From Curvibacter gracilis ATCC BAA-807 (lineage in GTDB: Bacteria > Pseudomonadota > Gammaproteobacteria > Burkholderiales > Burkholderiaceae_C), in the NCBI RefSeq assembly GCF_000518645.1, contig NZ_KI912466.1, positions 59,792 to 123,791 of the forward strand: a stretch of DNA of 64,000 nt. The letters are read 5' to 3'. The notes under the pieces are model-generated. The model worked only from the letters and a program-made list of their open reading frames with translations, searched no databases and was not told where the DNA came from. Below, piece after piece: positions 20,244-29,010 of the stretch. The position numbers and the translations under genes were made by a program. Each line of letters starts with the position of its first letter. Positions within the stretch are counted from its first letter, which is position 1.

Positions 20244-20303
20244 TATAATTGAGGGCTCAGACGAAATGAGTCTGAAACAAAAGCCTCAATCGCAAGGCTT
20301 TTG
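20244..20303 (+). promoter_or_regulatory. -10 element and two hairpins between hydratase gene and tRNA
   Basis: A perfect TATAAT lies at 20244-20249, with no good -35 at 16-18 bp. It is followed by a 6-bp stem (TCAGAC 20257-20262 with GTCTGA 20270-20275) and a 9-bp stem (CAAAAGCCT 20278-20286 with AGGCTTTTG 20295-20303). The second ends in TTTT and resembles a weak terminator of the hydratase mRNA, yet sits in what would be the tRNA leader. Confidence 0.5.
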
Positions 20304-20310
20304 AAAAGTT

Positions 20311-20387
20311 GGCGCTTTAGCTCAGTCGGTTAGAGCGATGGAATCATAATCCACAGGTCCGCGGTTCGAATCCGTGAAGCGCCACCA
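20311..20387 (+). tRNA. tRNA-Met (CAT anticodon)
   Basis: 77-nt cloverleaf including an encoded CCA end: acceptor GGCGCTT/AAGCGCC, D stem GCTC/GAGC, anticodon loop ATCATAA with CAT, T stem CGCGG/CCGTG with loop TTCGAAT. Position 27-43 of the anticodon stem is an A-C mismatch. The loop flanks favour elongator tRNA-Met; a lysidine-modified tRNA-Ile2 with the same CAT cannot be fully excluded. It is not initiator-like, as the GGG/CCC anticodon stem is missing. Confidence 0.92.
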
Positions 20388-20422
20388 AAATTTCTTCAAG
20401 TGCGACAAGCACTTGAGCGCAG

Positions 20423-20447
20423 AAGCCACCTTCGGGTGGCTTTTTTG
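20423..20447 (+). terminator. Rho-independent terminator after the tRNA
   Basis: An 8-bp stem AAGCCACC / GGTGGCTT with a stable TTCG tetraloop, followed by TTTTTT on the plus strand. It lies 36 bp after the tRNA and defines a short single-tRNA transcript. Confidence 0.9.
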
Positions 20448-20562
20448 TTTGCACTGCGGCAACAAAAACACCGCACACTCCCTGATCTCTCGACAAGCAC
20501 CGGCGTCCAACGACCTGCAAGTCGGCCGTTGCCCACATTCAGGTTCACCCCAGGAGGGCCCC

Positions 20563-20802
20563 ATGAACCCACTGACCCAACTGGGCATCGAACTGCCCAG
20601 CCTCAGCTACCTGATCGGATCGGTGATCTTTGGCCTGGTGGGCCTGGTGGCCTGGCGCCATGGCCGACGCACCGAGCGCCCTGTCGTCAAATGGAGCGGG
20701 CTTGCCCTGATGCTCTACCCCTACGCGGTCTCGGAGACCTGGATGCTGTGGGCCATCGGCGCCATTCTGTGCGCCTGGCTTTGGATACAGTGGAACGACT
20801 GA
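20563..20802 (+). CDS. Small membrane protein of unknown function
   Basis: 79 residues with two hydrophobic segments (about 15-32 and 45-77), separated by a basic stretch (WRHGRRTERP). The start at 20563 has a strong AGGAGG at a proper distance, which supports a real gene. Segment SYLIGSVIFGLVGLVAWR is the first helix. No family was recognised. It stands alone between the tRNA terminator and a gene-poor stretch. Confidence 0.72.
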   Translation: MNPLTQLGIELPSLSYLIGSVIFGLVGLVAWRHGRRTERPVVKWSGLALMLYPYAVSETWMLWAIGAILCAWLWIQWND

Positions 20803-21159
20803 GGACCAGATCCCCTCGCCTCACGGGGGCACATGTCCCGCCAATCAAGCACCACGCTCACAAACGTGGCGACAGCACGGCCGCCGAATCGACAGCACTT
20901 TCAGGCTCCAGGCTTTCGGCCTCCGGATGGGCCAGAGCATGCAACTCATAGCCGATCCACAACAGGGCGAGCACCTGGACCATCCTCAGGACACGATCAA
21001 ACACTTTGTTCTCCAGTTCGAAGCTGGCCACATTGGAACAGAACGCGGGCATCGCTCGATTCCGGGTCGCCAGCCAACGGCTTCATTCCTGGTTTTTATG
21101 AAAAATAGGTCCGGAATCTGGCAGATATGTCACGCAGATCAAGACATCCAGGGGCAAGG
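20803..21159. other. Gene-poor stretch
   Basis: About 350 bp with no convincing gene. A 64-codon frame on the minus strand (21052-20858) has one hydrophobic segment but no ribosome site. Around 21095-21130 the sequence is locally AT-richer (TTTTTATGAAAAATAGG), which may hold the promoter of the next gene. No repeats were seen. Confidence 0.4.
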
Positions 21160-21585
21160 GTGATTGACAATCCGGACTCCACCACGCCCGCCAGCATCAT
21201 GGAAGTCTTTGTCAACAGCGTACTCGAGCGAGCCAAGGGCCCGTCCTTCGACCTGAGCACGGCCATTCACCTCATCGAAGAGCACGACAGCCTGCTGGCC
21301 TTGGAGTTCCTGGATTCGGCTTTTCAGCAGTTGGGGCCAGCCGAGATACCACCACCCTTGCTCGATGCCCTGGATACCAGGCGATCGACGCTGTTGCTGG
21401 AGTTCTACAGGCGCTCTGTGGCCTTTCTGAAATCGTTCGAGCATCTGGAGCAGGCGCTCAGGAACGGTTTTCCAGGGCTGACCATGGTTGACCGCTACAA
21501 GCTCAAGGATGCGATACAACATCACATCGCACGAATGAAGGCAGACTTGACGAAGCCTCACGCCTCAGATCCGTCGAGCGCCTGA
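21160..21585 (+). CDS. Hypothetical protein, helical
   Basis: A 141-residue reading starting at the GTG at 21160, which has AGGGG just upstream; an ATG at 21127 and another at 21199 (MEVFVNSVLERAKG) are alternatives. The predicted protein is mostly helical and charged, without signal peptide or membrane segments, with repeated Leu/Phe patterns such as ALEFLDSAFQQLG. No family recognised. It is convergent with otsB (17 bp between stops). Coding is likely from its codon pattern but not certain. Confidence 0.6.
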   Translation: MIDNPDSTTPASIMEVFVNSVLERAKGPSFDLSTAIHLIEEHDSLLALEFLDSAFQQLGPAEIPPPLLDALDTRRSTLLLEFYRRSVAFLKSFEHLEQALRNGFPGLTMVDRYKLKDAIQHHIARMKADLTKPHASDPSSA

Positions 21586-21601
21586 GCCCGGCACGGGCGC
21601 C

Positions 21602-22360
21602 CTATCCCTGCGGGCGCAGGGTCAGGTGCTGCAAGACCAGATCGAGCACCTGCGTCAACGCAGCAGGCTCTTCCAGGCAATACATGGCACGGCTGAGAGC
21701 TTCTGCCGTGCCGATGCGCACCGTCAACCAATCCGGACGGGCACGCTCGAAGACAGGCTCATCATTCACGTCATCCCCGGCAAACAACAGGCTTTCGCAA
21801 GCACTGAGTTCCAGCAGGCGCAACACCGCATCAGCCTTGTCGGGCGCAGCGCGCTGCAGCACGTTGACCACAGCCTTGCCCCCCATCGTCGACAGATCGG
21901 CCGGCAGCGGGTGCAACCAGGCACGGATGGCCCGCAACGCCTCCTGCGGATCGGCCGCAAGGCGGTAGTGCAAGGCAAGCGACAGGCCCTTGTCCTCGAA
22001 CACGACGCCGGCCGATCGCAACCCGACATCGCTGTGACGCCAACGCTGCCGCAGTCTGGCCAGCCCGCTGGACTCGGCGAGGCAGCCCAGGCCCTCTGCA
22101 CCGTGGTTGCCAATCAGATAGTGCGGCTGAAATCCCAGCCTTGTACGGGCATCCTCCACACTGCGGCCGGTGACCACCGCCACCGGTGACAGCAGGGCCA
22201 GGCGTTGAAGGCGCCAGGCCACGGCCTCAGGCACCCGGGCATCGGCCGGATGATCGACGATGGGGGCCAACGTCCCATCAAGATCGAATGCAAACAGAAC
22301 TCGTCTGCGCATCAGACGTGACAGGGCCCGCAGCCCCTCGATAGCCAACAAATCTTGCAT
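21602..22360 (-). CDS. otsB: Trehalose-6-phosphate phosphatase OtsB
   Basis: 252-residue HAD phosphatase that removes phosphate from trehalose-6-phosphate to give trehalose. HAD motif I is FAFDLDGTLAP near residue 22, motif II AVVTGRS near 60, with IGNHGAEG typical of trehalose phosphatases near 78 and motif IV LLFAGDDVNDEPVF near 207. Start is the ATG at 22360; a TTG at 22372 overlaps the otsA stop (TTGA) and is an alternative. It is the second gene of a leftward otsA-otsB operon. Confidence 0.95.
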   Translation of the reverse strand: MQDLLAIEGLRALSRLMRRRVLFAFDLDGTLAPIVDHPADARVPEAVAWRLQRLALLSPVAVVTGRSVEDARTRLGFQPHYLIGNHGAEGLGCLAESSGLARLRQRWRHSDVGLRSAGVVFEDKGLSLALHYRLAADPQEALRAIRAWLHPLPADLSTMGGKAVVNVLQRAAPDKADAVLRLLELSACESLLFAGDDVNDEPVFERARPDWLTVRIGTAEALSRAMYCLEEPAALTQVLDLVLQHLTLRPQG

Positions 22361-22368
22361 GACGCGTC

Positions 22369-24618
22369 TCAAGCTCCATTGTGGCGTTGCATGCGGGCTT
22401 CAATGCGCTCGCGCAGGCGCCAACGCGCTGCATCCGTGAGCATGCGTCCGGCCCATCGGTACACATTGTCGTCACGCACCGTGGTGCGCAGATTGGCCAT
22501 GCGTTCTCGTTGTTCGGCCTCGGGCATGGTCAGGGCGCGGTGCAAGGTATCGGCCCCTTCCTCCACATGGTAGGGGTTGATGATCAGGGCCTCATTGAGC
22601 TCGGCGGCCGCGCCGGCAAAGCGACTCAGCACCAGCACGCCCTGTTCGTCATCGCGTGCGGCAACGAACTCCTTGCACACCAGGTTCATGCCGTCGTGCA
22701 AGCTGGTGACCAGACAGATGTCGCTGGCCCGATAGAGTTCGTTGACCGCCTCGAACTCATGGTGCTCTGCCAACAAATGCACCGGCAGGTAGCCCGGCAG
22801 ACCAAACCGGGTGTTGAGCCTTTCGGTTGTCTGATGGATGCGCTGTTGAAAAGCCTGGTACTCATCGAGCGTGCTGCGGGAGGGCGCGGCCACCTGGATC
22901 AGGCTGAACTGCCCCACCCACTGCGGGTACTTCTCCAGCAAGCGCTCCACCGCGTGCAAGCGCTCCAGAATGCCCTTGGTGTAGTCAAATCGGTCCACCC
23001 CAACCGCCAGCCTGTGGCCCTCCGACAGACCGAGGCGCCGGCGCACCGCATCCCGGCAGTCCGCAATGGCAGGCCAACGCTGACGCTCCTGTTCGTCGGG
23101 CCAGGCGATCGAAATCGGGTAGCTCTCGATCAGCGTGGTCTGCTTGTTGACGGTGATGGTCGAGTGCTCGTGCTCAATGCGGGCTTCCAGGTGACGGTCC
23201 ACGGTCTCCATGAAGTTCTTGCAGTGGTAGCGCGTATGAAAACCGACGATGGTGCTGCCCAGCAGGCCTTGCAGCAGTTCCTCGCGCCAGGGGCAGATGC
23301 CAAAGGACTCCGGATTGGGCCAGGGGATGTGCCAGAAGGTGAGAATCGTGGCACGCGGCAGACGCTGACGAATCAGGGCGGGCAACAAGGCCAGGTGGTA
23401 GTCCTGCACCAGCACCACGGGATCCGCACTGCGCGCCTCAGCCACCACAGCATCGGCAAAGCGCTCATTCACGGCACGGTAGGCCACCCAATCGGATTCG
23501 CGAAACACAGGACGTACATGGGCGACGTGGCACAGCGGCCACAGGCCTTCATTGGAGAAACCGCTGTAATAGCCCTGCTCTTCCTCCGCACTGAGCCAGA
23601 GACGCCGCAGCGTGTAGTCATTGCTGCCTGGCGGCACCATCACCCGGTCATGCGCGTCGACGACGCTTCGGTCTGCACTGCCCCCACCGTGGGCAATCCA
23701 GGTCCCTGAGCAGGCACGCATGACCGGCTCGACCGCCGTGACCAGTCCACTGGCCGGTCGTTTGCACACGACGCCGTCACCGCGCTGCTCATGGATGTAA
23801 GGCTCGCGATTGGACACCACCATCAACTCATCGCCACGCAGCTGGGAGCGCAACAAGGCACGCAGACGTTCCGGCCCCCAATGGTCATCGCGATCGAGCG
23901 AACGCCGATAGCTGTCCTCAAGATCGCGCAGGCGCTCGCGGAAATCAGCGGCAAGAGGTGCCAATTCACCACGGGTGCTGATCAGCGGGCTCAGCAAACC
24001 TTCTCCACGCAACAGCGCGCGGGCGCCGGACACCCATCCACGCCAGCTCAGCTGAGCCACCACCACGGTGATGACAGAGATGACCAGCCCCAAGCCGGCC
24101 ATGAATGCGATCAGGTACTTTTGCGTATCCTGGCTGCGCCGCTCCACAAAGCTGAGGTCATGCAACAGCACCAGATTGGCCACCCGCTCACCATCGACCA
24201 CCACCGGATGCATGCCCACATGCACCGCGCCACTGGCAAGAGGCAACTGGGCCAGTGTTTGGGCCGAGAGGCTGCGCGCCTGGGCACACCCCAGATCCGC
24301 AGGATAGGTCCCCGACTTGTGGACGATGGTGTCGTCAGAACCGCACAAAGCCATGGCAAACAGGCGCTCGTCCTGCACGGCACGGTTGAACAAAGCCTGA
24401 AGCCGCGCGGTGCGCTGCCGCATTGGCTCAGGCAAGGCCTCTGCAATGGGCTCGGTCAGCGCACGGGTCACCAGCTCACCGCGCAACGACAGGTCCCGTG
24501 AAGACCAGCGCAGCGTGAGCTTGTCCATCAAGGGCAAAGCCAGGTAAGCCGCAGCCACCAGGGTCAAAACCAGTGGCAGCAGGAATCGGAATTGCAACCG
24601 CAAGGTATTCAGGATCAT
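22369..24618 (-). CDS. otsA: Trehalose-6-phosphate synthase with membrane sensor-like N-terminus
   Basis: 749 residues, about 270 more than ordinary OtsA. Residues about 1-35 carry a first membrane helix, 36-165 a predicted periplasmic domain with cysteines, 167-190 a second helix, and about 190-245 a HAMP-like linker; the GT20 synthase follows from about 265 ([19 protein letters not shown]-equivalent [40 protein letters not shown]). The catalytic half is complete, so UDP-glucose plus glucose-6-phosphate to trehalose-6-phosphate is expected. The N-terminus looks like a chemoreceptor/kinase sensor and would anchor the enzyme. Divergent to the GH15 gene and followed by otsB. Confidence 0.93.
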   Translation of the reverse strand: MILNTLRLQFRFLLPLVLTLVAAAYLALPLMDKLTLRWSSRDLSLRGELVTRALTEPIAEALPEPMRQRTARLQALFNRAVQDERLFAMALCGSDDTIVHKSGTYPADLGCAQARSLSAQTLAQLPLASGAVHVGMHPVVVDGERVANLVLLHDLSFVERRSQDTQKYLIAFMAGLGLVISVITVVVAQLSWRGWVSGARALLRGEGLLSPLISTRGELAPLAADFRERLRDLEDSYRRSLDRDDHWGPERLRALLRSQLRGDELMVVSNREPYIHEQRGDGVVCKRPASGLVTAVEPVMRACSGTWIAHGGGSADRSVVDAHDRVMVPPGSNDYTLRRLWLSAEEEQGYYSGFSNEGLWPLCHVAHVRPVFRESDWVAYRAVNERFADAVVAEARSADPVVLVQDYHLALLPALIRQRLPRATILTFWHIPWPNPESFGICPWREELLQGLLGSTIVGFHTRYHCKNFMETVDRHLEARIEHEHSTITVNKQTTLIESYPISIAWPDEQERQRWPAIADCRDAVRRRLGLSEGHRLAVGVDRFDYTKGILERLHAVERLLEKYPQWVGQFSLIQVAAPSRSTLDEYQAFQQRIHQTTERLNTRFGLPGYLPVHLLAEHHEFEAVNELYRASDICLVTSLHDGMNLVCKEFVAARDDEQGVLVLSRFAGAAAELNEALIINPYHVEEGADTLHRALTMPEAEQRERMANLRTTVRDDNVYRWAGRMLTDAARWRLRERIEARMQRHNGA

Positions 24619-24803
24619 GGTTTCAGCCTTCCCTTCATGCCCTCCCTCCCCTCTTCACCCTGACGCCATCCTGGTTCGGGCTTCGTTTGCAGATCGAATT
24701 GCCAGATCATGTGCCCGATGGACTTTGATGCGTCAGGCCGTCAAAATACATTTGCACAAATATACATGACTGCATTTCACAACCCGATGTCAGGAGGTGT
24801 GCC
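24619..24803. promoter_or_regulatory. Divergent promoter region of otsA and GH15 gene
   Basis: 185 bp between divergent starts. Toward GH15 there is TATACA at 24761-24766 with CCGTCA 17 bp upstream, a weak sigma-70-like match, and AGGAGG at 24792-24797. Toward otsA only a purine-rich ribosome site (GGGAAGG) is clear. No palindrome stands out. Shared osmotic or stationary-phase control is a guess. Confidence 0.4.
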
Positions 24804-26606
24804 TTGCCCCAGCGACAGCCCAATCCCAACCTTGAACTGGCCCTGATCGGGAACTGCGCCGTCAACGCACTCATTGATCGGCAGGCCCGCATCGTCTGGT
24901 GCTGCATGCCCCGCCCCGATGCGGATCCGCTGTTCCATGCCTTGCTCGACTCCAGCGATGGCATTGGGCTGGACGGCACCTTGGCCGTCGAGCTGGAAGA
25001 CCTGTGTCGATCCGAGCAGTCTTACGATGAAAACACCGCCATTGTGCGGACACGGCTTTTCAACACCGCCGGTGCGGGTATCGAGGTGATTGATTTCGCG
25101 CCGCGCTACCGCAGTCGCGATCGCATGTTCCGGCCAGCCCAATTGGTGCGCCGGGTCCGGCCGCTCTCGGGTCATCCAAGGGTTCGCTTCGTGCTGCGAC
25201 CGCGCGCCAACTGGGGCAACACCCGCCCCGAACTGACCCGGGGAAGCAACCATGTCCGATACGTGACGCCAGATTGGACCTGGCGGGTCAACACCAATGT
25301 GCCCATCACCTACCTGGTGGACGAGACCTGGTTCTCCTTGTCAGGGCCCGTGAGCCTGTTGCTGGGCCCTGATGAATCGCTCAACGGAGGAATCGAGGAG
25401 ACTGCGCGCCTGTTTGAAGAGGAGACCCACGCCTATTGGCGTCACTGGACTTCACGCTTGGCACTCCCGCTGGAATGGCAGGACGCCGTCATTCGCGCAG
25501 CCATCACGCTCAAACTCTGCCAGTTCGAGGAAACCGGCGCGATCCTTGCCGCCGTGACCACCAGCCTGCCCGAAGCCCCCCACAGCCAACGCAACTGGGA
25601 CTACCGTTACTGCTGGCTGCGCGATGCCTTTTTTGTGGTGCGTGCACTGAATAGCCTGGCCGAGGTGGGCACCATGGAAGACTATCTGCGCTGGTTGCAC
25701 GATGTGGTGCGTGCCAGCCCTGGTCACGTTCAGCCCCTGTATGGCGTCGGACTGGAATCGCAACTGCCTGAACGTCTGCAGGCTGGGCCAGCCGGCTACC
25801 GTGGCATGGGTCCGGTGCGGGTGGGCAACCAGGCCTACGAACACTTCCAGCACGACGTCTACGGCAACATCGTGCTGGGCGCCGCACAGTCCTTTCACGA
25901 TCATCGGCTGCAACGACGGGCAGATGCCGAAGATTTCAGGCTGCTCGAACGCATGGGAGAGCAGGCCTGGCAACTGCACGACGTCCCCGACGCCGGGATG
26001 TGGGAACTGCGCACCCGGGCACGGGTGCACACCTCGTCATCGCTCATGTGCTGGGCCGCGTGCGACCGTTTGGCCAAGATCGCCCGCACGCTGGCACTGC
26101 ATGAGCGCGAGATATTCTGGGCGGAGCGCGCCACATTGATCCGCGCCAAGATCCTGGAGCGGGCATGGAGCGACAAGCGTCAGGCCTTTGTCGAGAGTTT
26201 CGAGGGCGAACATCTTGACGCCAGCGTGCTGCTGATGTGCGAGGTAGGCTTCATCGATGCACTGGACCCCCGCTTCGTGAGCACAGTGCGGGTGCTGGAC
26301 AACGAGTTGTGCGATGGCCCCTTCATGCGCCGTTACGAGGCACCCGATGACTTCGGCCTGCCTGAAACCGCGTTCAATGTCTGTTCCTTCTGGAGGGTCG
26401 ACGCCTTGGCCAGAGTGGGCCGCCTGGACGAGGCACGTGCCAGTTTCGAACGGCTGCTCAGCCATCGCAACCACGTGGGATTGCTCTCAGAGGATCTGGC
26501 ACCGAAAACCGGCGAACTCTGGGGCAACTTTCCGCAAACCTACTCCATGGTGGGGATCATCCATGGCGCCATGCGCCTCTCGCGGCCTTGGGATCAAGTG
26601 GTTTGA
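24804..26606 (+). CDS. Glycoside hydrolase family 15 protein
   Basis: 600-residue GH15 (glucoamylase/trehalase-type) protein. The N-terminal beta-sandwich begins LELALIGNCAVNALIDRQ; the (alpha/alpha)6 barrel holds QRNWDYRYCWLRDAFFV near residue 262 and the end-motif GELWGNFPQTYSMVGII near 570, both standard in this family. TTG start at 24804 is chosen because an AGGAGG sits 6 bp upstream. No signal peptide, so cytoplasmic. Beside otsA-otsB it may hydrolyse trehalose (some GH15 enzymes are trehalases) or alpha-glucans; sequence alone does not decide. Confidence 0.9.
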   Translation: MPQRQPNPNLELALIGNCAVNALIDRQARIVWCCMPRPDADPLFHALLDSSDGIGLDGTLAVELEDLCRSEQSYDENTAIVRTRLFNTAGAGIEVIDFAPRYRSRDRMFRPAQLVRRVRPLSGHPRVRFVLRPRANWGNTRPELTRGSNHVRYVTPDWTWRVNTNVPITYLVDETWFSLSGPVSLLLGPDESLNGGIEETARLFEEETHAYWRHWTSRLALPLEWQDAVIRAAITLKLCQFEETGAILAAVTTSLPEAPHSQRNWDYRYCWLRDAFFVVRALNSLAEVGTMEDYLRWLHDVVRASPGHVQPLYGVGLESQLPERLQAGPAGYRGMGPVRVGNQAYEHFQHDVYGNIVLGAAQSFHDHRLQRRADAEDFRLLERMGEQAWQLHDVPDAGMWELRTRARVHTSSSLMCWAACDRLAKIARTLALHEREIFWAERATLIRAKILERAWSDKRQAFVESFEGEHLDASVLLMCEVGFIDALDPRFVSTVRVLDNELCDGPFMRRYEAPDDFGLPETAFNVCSFWRVDALARVGRLDEARASFERLLSHRNHVGLLSEDLAPKTGELWGNFPQTYSMVGIIHGAMRLSRPWDQVV

Positions 26607-26684
26607 TCGGATCGGCGCAGCCCCGTGCATCGGGGGCCTGCCATGCAGGACGGCTGCAGGCTGATCGCGACAGCTCGCAAGATG

Positions 26685-26720
26685 AAAAAAAGCGCTGACA
26701 CCTTGCGGTGTCAGCGCTTT
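26685..26720 (-). terminator. Rho-independent terminator of rhlE
   Basis: A 14-bp perfect stem (26689-26702 with 26707-26720, AAAGCGCTGACACC) and a 4-base loop, followed on the minus strand by T7. It lies 58 bp downstream of the leftward helicase stop. It is also convergent with the GH15 gene but has few T residues on that strand. Confidence 0.9.
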
Positions 26721-26777
26721 CTGATGGGCAGACGTCTCAGTCAAACAGCCGAATCGGCCGTGACCTGAGCATCAAGC

Positions 26778-28658
26778 TCAACGAACGGGACGCTTGCGTG
26801 CGTCGTGCGGAACGAAAGGACGGGCCGGACCGGGGCCGGCGTGACGCGGAGCACCACCGGGCTTGCGGGCAGCGAAATCACCACGGGGCGCAGCGCCACC
26901 GCCGAAATCACCGAAACCCGACTTGCGGCCGTAACCCTGACCATCGCGCTGGGGCTCACGGCGGCCACCGCCGAAGTTGTCGGCACCTTGGAAGCCTTCG
27001 CCACGGGCCGGGCGCTGGCCGCGATCGCCTTGACCGCCAAAGCCACCACCGAAACCACCGCGGTCACCGCCGCCGAAGCCGCCACGGTCACCACCACCAA
27101 AGCCACCGCGATCGCCGCCGGCAAAACCGCCACGACCACCGCCGCCGAACTTGCGGTCACGCGGACCGTAGTCACGGCCTTCGCTGCCACGGCCACGGCC
27201 ACCGAAGTCGCCACGCGGACGTGCATCGAAGCGCTGCTGCGGCTCCATGCCGGGGATGACTTCGGCCTTGAAGGTCTGCTTGCTGTAGCCCTCGATGTCG
27301 AAGATCTTGCGACGATCGCGGAACTCGGCGAAGGTCACAGCAAGGCCATCGCGGCCGGCACGCCCAGTACGGCCAATTCGGTGGGTGTAGTCTTCGGCCT
27401 TCATCGGCAGACCAAAGTTGAACACGTGGGTGATGGTGGGCACGTCAATGCCACGGGCTGCCACGTCGGTGGCCACCAGAATCTGCACCTGGCCGCTGCG
27501 CAGGGCCATCAGACGACGGTTGCGCAGACCTTGGCTCAGGGCACCGTGCAACGCGACGGCCGAGAAGCCTTCTTGTTGCAGATCGGTGGCCAGGCCATCA
27601 CATTCCACCTGGGTGCTGGCAAACACGATGGCCTGGTCGATGCTGGTGTCACGCAGCCAGTGGTCCAGCATCTTGCGCTTGTGCTGGGCGTTGTCAGCCC
27701 AAAACAGCACCTGCTTGATGTTGGCGTGCTTCTCCTGCGGGGAGTCGATCTGGATGCGTTGCGGCTCGCGCATCACGCGGGCAGCCAGTTGCTGGATGCG
27801 CGGCGCGAAGGTGGCGCTGAACATCATGGTCTGCTGACGTTGGATGGTGAGCTGGTTGATTTCAGCCAGATCGTCCGAGAAGCCCAGATCCAGCATGCGG
27901 TCGGCTTCGTCGACCACCAGGAACTGAACCTGGTCCAGCTTGATCTGCTGCGAGCGCTGCAGGTCGAGCAGGCGGCCCGGGGTGGCCACTACCAGATTGG
28001 CGTTTTGCAGCTTGGCGATCTGCACTTGGTACGGCATGCCGCCCACCACGTTGGCCACACGCAGGCCACGGCAATGCTTGACCAGATCGATGGCGTCATG
28101 GGCCACCTGCTGAGCCAGTTCGCGGGTCGGGCACAGAATCAAGGCGCCAGGAACGGCGGCCTTGAAGTTGCGGGCGTTGGTGGGGTCTTTGCGCTTGGGG
28201 CGCTTGGGGGCAGGCTCGCCACGGGCAGCGGCTTCGGCCACCGCGCGGTCGAATTCGGCGCGGGCATCGGCCTCGGCCTGGGCTTGTTGTTGGATCAGCG
28301 TGTGCAGCACGGGCAGCAGGAAGGCGGCGGTCTTGCCGCTGCCGGTCTGGCTGGAGACCATCAAATCGATGTAGCGGGCGGTTTCGCCAGCTTGCACGTC
28401 GGCGGGCAGGGCCAGGGGGATGGCCTTCAACTGCACGGAGGTGGGTTCGGTGTAGCCCAGGTCGGCCACGGCCTGAACCAGTTCGGGCGCCAGGCCCAGC
28501 TTCACGAAGCCATTGGGGAGAGCGGGTTCTGCGGGCTGGCTGGCAGCGTCAGAGTCGGTACCCAGCACTTGGGCGGCGACTTGGGCCACCACGGCGGCGG
28601 TGGAAACAAAGGATTCGGCAGGCGCGATGTCGCCCTGCACTGCAAGAGTGTCGGTCAT
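26778..28658 (-). CDS. rhlE: DEAD-box RNA helicase RhlE with RGG-rich tail
   Basis: 626-residue ATP-dependent RNA helicase. Order of motifs: GYTEPTSVQLKAIPLAL (Q motif region), SSQTGSGKTAAF (Walker A), a charged insert of about 45 residues (rich in Ala, Glu and Lys) before PTRELAQQV, VVDEADRMLDLGF (DEAD), SATF, and HRIGRTGRAGRDG. The last 130 residues are RGG/GFGG repeats and basic, as in RNA-binding tails. Family roles are ribosome assembly and cold adaptation. A long 5' region with a stem-loop precedes it; the start at 28658 (MTDTLAVQGDIAP) is followed by a low-complexity N-terminal extension of about 45 residues. Confidence 0.95.
   Translation of the reverse strand: MTDTLAVQGDIAPAESFVSTAAVVAQVAAQVLGTDSDAASQPAEPALPNGFVKLGLAPELVQAVADLGYTEPTSVQLKAIPLALPADVQAGETARYIDLMVSSQTGSGKTAAFLLPVLHTLIQQQAQAEADARAEFDRAVAEAAARGEPAPKRPKRKDPTNARNFKAAVPGALILCPTRELAQQVAHDAIDLVKHCRGLRVANVVGGMPYQVQIAKLQNANLVVATPGRLLDLQRSQQIKLDQVQFLVVDEADRMLDLGFSDDLAEINQLTIQRQQTMMFSATFAPRIQQLAARVMREPQRIQIDSPQEKHANIKQVLFWADNAQHKRKMLDHWLRDTSIDQAIVFASTQVECDGLATDLQQEGFSAVALHGALSQGLRNRRLMALRSGQVQILVATDVAARGIDVPTITHVFNFGLPMKAEDYTHRIGRTGRAGRDGLAVTFAEFRDRRKIFDIEGYSKQTFKAEVIPGMEPQQRFDARPRGDFGGRGRGSEGRDYGPRDRKFGGGGRGGFAGGDRGGFGGGDRGGFGGGDRGGFGGGFGGQGDRGQRPARGEGFQGADNFGGGRREPQRDGQGYGRKSGFGDFGGGAAPRGDFAARKPGGAPRHAGPGPARPFVPHDARKRPVR
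27040..27130 (-). repeat. rhlE: 24-bp tandem repeats coding RGGFGGGD units
   Basis: Within the helicase tail, about three to four imperfect 24-bp units encode DRGGFGGG in tandem. The DNA units vary at third positions, so this is an old or codon-diverged repeat rather than a perfect one. Copy number may vary between strains. Confidence 0.7.
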
Positions 28659-29010
28659 GGTTTTCTCACACGAAATGCGCCGCCGGCGTGGCCAGCGGAC
28701 GCTTCGTCAATGGTTAAACAACATCAACCATCAAACGAAGCCTGAGCCATCTGGTGTCTGGGAGACGATGGCGCGGGTGGGCGTTTCAGCGAATCTGGAA
28801 GACCGACATTCATCGATCCGGACGAGACCTGCTTTTCTGGAAAGCTCTGGGTCATCATCCACAGCCGCAAGCCCGGGAGTGAAGGGAGATGCACAAGAAG
28901 CACCCGTTTCCGAGTGCAGCCTGCGATTGTGACAGGTTCAGGGTTTTCCCGCAAGAGAAAGCCCAAAAATGACCTTTATTCGCTGTCGATGACAGCAGAG
29001 CACCGGGCAC
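28659..29010 (-). promoter_or_regulatory. Long leader of rhlE with stem-loop
   Basis: 352 bp without a gene. A possible promoter on the minus strand is TTGCGG, 17 bp, CACAAT near 28950-28920, which would give a leader of about 255 nt. Close to the start codon, 28701-28741 forms a two-part stem: GCTTCGT with ACGAAGC outside and TGGTT with AACCA inside, separated by small internal loops. Long leaders with such structures are known in cold-induced DEAD-box helicase genes; that comparison is an inference here. No ribosome site is obvious just before the start. Confidence 0.5.

Noticed and set aside
20858-21052. 64-codon minus-strand frame with one hydrophobic segment
   Set aside because: No ribosome site, no recognised family, and composition like the surrounding non-coding DNA; kept only as a note in the gene-poor stretch.
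27040-27130. Possible CRISPR-like or minisatellite array
   Set aside because: Repeats are in frame and encode RGGFGGGD units with third-base variation, and there are no spacers.
26805-28745. Long plus-strand frame opposite rhlE with Thr/Ala repeats
   Set aside because: The Thr/Ala repeats are the complement of the RGG-coding repeats in the helicase tail; no start signals or family.
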